Of a DNA stretch of 64,000 bases, positions 62,199 through 64,000 are shown piece by piece (position 1 is the first letter of the stretch; every line of letters starts with the position of its first letter). Below the pieces are notes generated by a model. The model made no database searches. It was not told the DNA's origin and saw only the letters and a list, made by a program, of their open reading frames with translations. The stretch is from Sphingobacterium paludis (GTDB taxonomy: Bacteria; Bacteroidota; Bacteroidia; Sphingobacteriales; Sphingobacteriaceae). The position numbers and the translations under genes are program-made. The stretch lies in the NCBI RefSeq assembly GCF_004364125.1, contig NZ_SNZV01000008.1, positions 124,001-188,000 of the forward strand. The letters run 5' to 3'.

Positions 62199-63068
62199 TT
62201 ATTCAAAAAAGAGTGTGTTCTTATTGGAAAGCGCGCGATATTTCGATCTCTTAAATACCATATAAAATATCCGACGATACCATACATTATAGTATCGTCT
62301 TTTCCAAGCCGCACGATCAAAAGCGAAAGCCACTAAATCCGAAATACTCAAGTTATTTTGCTGATAAAAGCTATAGTTCTTACTGTAAATATAGAAAAAG
62401 ACTTGATCGACCTCATTCCTAAAATTGCTTAAGTCAGTGACCGAATCTGCTGAAAGGCGTTTTCTGTAGAAATAAAGTGCTTTCGGAATTTTCACGACAC
62501 TGCCGCGAAAACGAGCAATGATTCTTATCCAACACTCCCAATCTTCATTATTTCGCATCGTTTCGTCAAATCCGCCGGCCTCTTTAATTTGTTCCGTTCG
62601 CAGCATACAAAATGATGGAATGCAATTCCGCAATAAAAACTGTCTTAAAATAAACGTATCCAAATGAAGTTTACCCGTCTCTCGTTCAAAGAGCTGCACA
62701 TCACTGTATACCAACAGCGTTTCGGGAAATGATTGAAATACATCCACACATTCGGAAACATATGCAGGGGCTAACATATCATCAGCGTCTAAAAACATAA
62801 CATACTCTCCATCACACGCATACATCCCGTTGTTTCTTGCTTTAGACTGACCGCAATTATGTTGAGTTATTATACGGACTTTAAGTTGACCAGCTAAAAA
62901 GGAATCAATGGCTTTCAAGCTACCATCAGTAGAACCATCGTCAACAACGATAATCTCTATATTGTTATAAGTTTGTAAAAGCACCGAATTCAGTGTTTCG
63001 TGAATTGTCTTTTCAGCGTTGTAGCAAGGTATGACAATACTGACCAATGGTAATTTGTTTACGACCAT
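62199..63068 (-). CDS. Glycosyltransferase family 2
   Basis: A GT-A enzyme of about 289 residues. LVSIVIPCYNAEKTIHETLN, EIIVVDDGSTDGSLKAIDSF, GQSKARNNGMYACDGEYVMF and LDADDMLAP (the DXD site) are textbook family 2 motifs; GGFDETMRNNEDWECWIRII is the acceptor-side ED motif. The frame extends to 63116, but ATG 63068 starts directly before the first beta strand and is preferred. The sugar is unknown. Confidence 0.9.
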   Translation of the reverse strand: MVVNKLPLVSIVIPCYNAEKTIHETLNSVLLQTYNNIEIIVVDDGSTDGSLKAIDSFLAGQLKVRIITQHNCGQSKARNNGMYACDGEYVMFLDADDMLAPAYVSECVDVFQSFPETLLVYSDVQLFERETGKLHLDTFILRQFLLRNCIPSFCMLRTEQIKEAGGFDETMRNNEDWECWIRIIARFRGSVVKIPKALYFYRKRLSADSVTDLSNFRNEVDQVFFYIYSKNYSFYQQNNLSISDLVAFAFDRAAWKRRYYNVWYRRIFYMVFKRSKYRALSNKNTLFFE

Positions 63069-63304
63069 ACACAAAAGTGTTAAAAAACTGATGAAAGCCA
63101 TAATTCGATGATTCAAAATCCGAAAGAAAAATTTCTAATTGCTCACTCCCATAATTTGTATTGAAGCCACTATATTTTTCGAAACCCTGAGCTAGAAAAT
63201 GAAATCTGAGGTAATACCACGCAGGAATTTTAAGAGGTCCGACATAAAAAGGTTGAAAAAAGATGCTACTTTTAGTCTTTCTTTTATTGAATTTATATAA
63301 ACAC

Positions 63305-64000
63305 GTGAAGCTATCTATAGTAACTATTAACTTAAACAACCGCAAAGGACTTCAAAAGACCTTCAATTCAATCTTGATGCAAAGCTTCCAACAGTTCGAG
63401 TATATCGTTGTGGATGGTTTGTCTAGCGATGGAAGTCGGGAAGATATCAAGTCCAACAACCGAATAAATAAATGCATTTGCGAGATTGACACTGGTGTTT
63501 ATGATGCAATGAATAAGGGAATAGCGATCGCTAGTGGTGAGTATGTTCTGTTCCTGAATAGTGGAGATATACTACACGATGATGATACATTATCCGGTAT
63601 TTTAAAACATCTTGAGCACTTCGACATAATTTATGGCGACCTACTTTTCGTGTCAGCTGATAAACCGTACGTATACAATTATCCTGCTAAACTCACATTT
63701 AGTTTTTTACTCAATGCCTCTTTAGGACACCCTGCCACGTTTATTAAGAAAAGTTTGTTTGATAAATACGGATATTATGATACAAGTTTTAGAATAGCGG
63801 CGGATTGGGTGTTTTTTATGAAAACTATAGTAAAAGAAAATGTAACTACGAAGCATATTCCAATGGTTATCGCGGACTTCGATACGGATGGATTAAGCTC
63901 TCAGGTTGAAAACATAGCTGCAATATTAACCGAAAGAAAGCTTTTTTTGGAGAGGGAGTTCCCATTGTTCTTAGAAGATTACGAAAAGATAGCGGAAGCT
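63305..64000 (+). CDS. Glycosyltransferase family 2, 3' end cut by window edge
   Basis: A frame that is open to the right edge, 232 codons visible. It reads KLSIVTINLNNRKGLQKTFN, FEYIVVDGLSSDGSREDIKS, DTGVYDAMNKGIAIASGEYV and FLNSGDILHDDDTL, the WcaA/WbbL-like subgroup of family 2 often found in colanic acid or O-antigen loci. GTG 63305 puts the start right at the first strand; an in-frame ATG at 63263 would add 14 hydrophobic residues and is the alternative. The C-terminal part lies outside the window. Confidence 0.88.
   Translation, partial: MKLSIVTINLNNRKGLQKTFNSILMQSFQQFEYIVVDGLSSDGSREDIKSNNRINKCICEIDTGVYDAMNKGIAIASGEYVLFLNSGDILHDDDTLSGILKHLEHFDIIYGDLLFVSADKPYVYNYPAKLTFSFLLNASLGHPATFIKKSLFDKYGYYDTSFRIAADWVFFMKTIVKENVTTKHIPMVIADFDTDGLSSQVENIAAILTERKLFLEREFPLFLEDYEKIAEA

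Noticed and set aside
63013..63345. 110-codon minus-strand frame between the last two GT2 genes
   Set aside because: It overlaps the starts of both flanking genes in the wrong frame and matches no family I know.
1..64000. Prophage, toxin-antitoxin, restriction or other defence system
   Set aside because: I looked for integrases, phage structural genes, methylases, nucleases and small toxin pairs and recognised none in this window.

Overview
The window looks like a stretch of chromosome from a member of the Bacteroidota, most likely the Sphingobacteriaceae (Sphingobacterium or a close relative). The signs are -7 promoter boxes of the form TAnnTTTG (for example at 13290, 39219, 39441, 44718 and 54964), A/T-rich leaders with little Shine-Dalgarno signal, and families typical of the phylum: DUF4292, DUF2723, DUF4254, HU-CCDC81/SPOR proteins, plug-less TonB-dependent barrels, and M56 peptidases carrying TonB-plug-like repeats. 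Genus level is inference; no rRNA is present.

Layout. 1-600: 3' end of an aldehyde dehydrogenase gene, a strong hairpin and a remnant of an IS3-type transposase gene. 595-5690: thrA-thrB-thrC on the minus strand, preceded by what reads as a complete attenuator, with a Thr/Ile-rich 21-codon leader peptide, a terminator hairpin and a competing antiterminator. 5800-13100: cell-wall and envelope genes (NlpC/P60 hydrolase, lytic transglycosylase with LysM, EnvC-like factor, DUF4292 lipoprotein, TPR protein, TatA). 13290-16120: rplM-rpsI-rpsB and tsf. 16180-19970: a vWA protein divergent from an ECF-type sigma factor and a membrane protein resembling an anti-sigma factor with a TonB-like C terminus. 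19990-23530: AI-2E transporter, Ada-like and AlkB-like alkylation repair genes, and an SDR.

23577-33012 is a long minus-strand cluster: folC, tonB, exbD, exbB, an HU-CCDC81/SPOR protein, an outer-membrane barrel and a 1009-residue TPR protein. It suggests a TonB energising unit linked to envelope proteins. 33240-34855 holds pyrR-pyrB. 34831-35966 has no credible gene but carries two tandem arrays (92-bp and 78-bp periods) and smaller dispersed repeats. Then come a DUF2723 membrane protein, two identical tRNA-Gln genes each with its own promoter, prs, rplY and pth. A BlaI/M56 signalling pair with a clear palindromic operator precedes gltA and a META-domain lipoprotein.

47212-54881 encodes only the membrane half of respiratory complex I plus NuoI (nuoHIJKLMN); nuoA to nuoG are not here. 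From 54964 to the right edge the window turns into a glycan-assembly region: DUF4254, a GT9 enzyme and at least seven further glycosyltransferases in mixed orientations. It becomes visibly A/T-rich after about 59.5 kb and runs off the right edge inside a GT2 gene.

The strongest new-looking signals are the thr attenuator, the BlaI operator, the gene pair with promoter-to-ATG spacing that implies leaderless mRNAs (pth and the DUF4254 gene), the double tandem-repeat island, and the vWA/sigma/TonB-tailed anti-sigma module. I did not find phage, CRISPR or a classical defence system.
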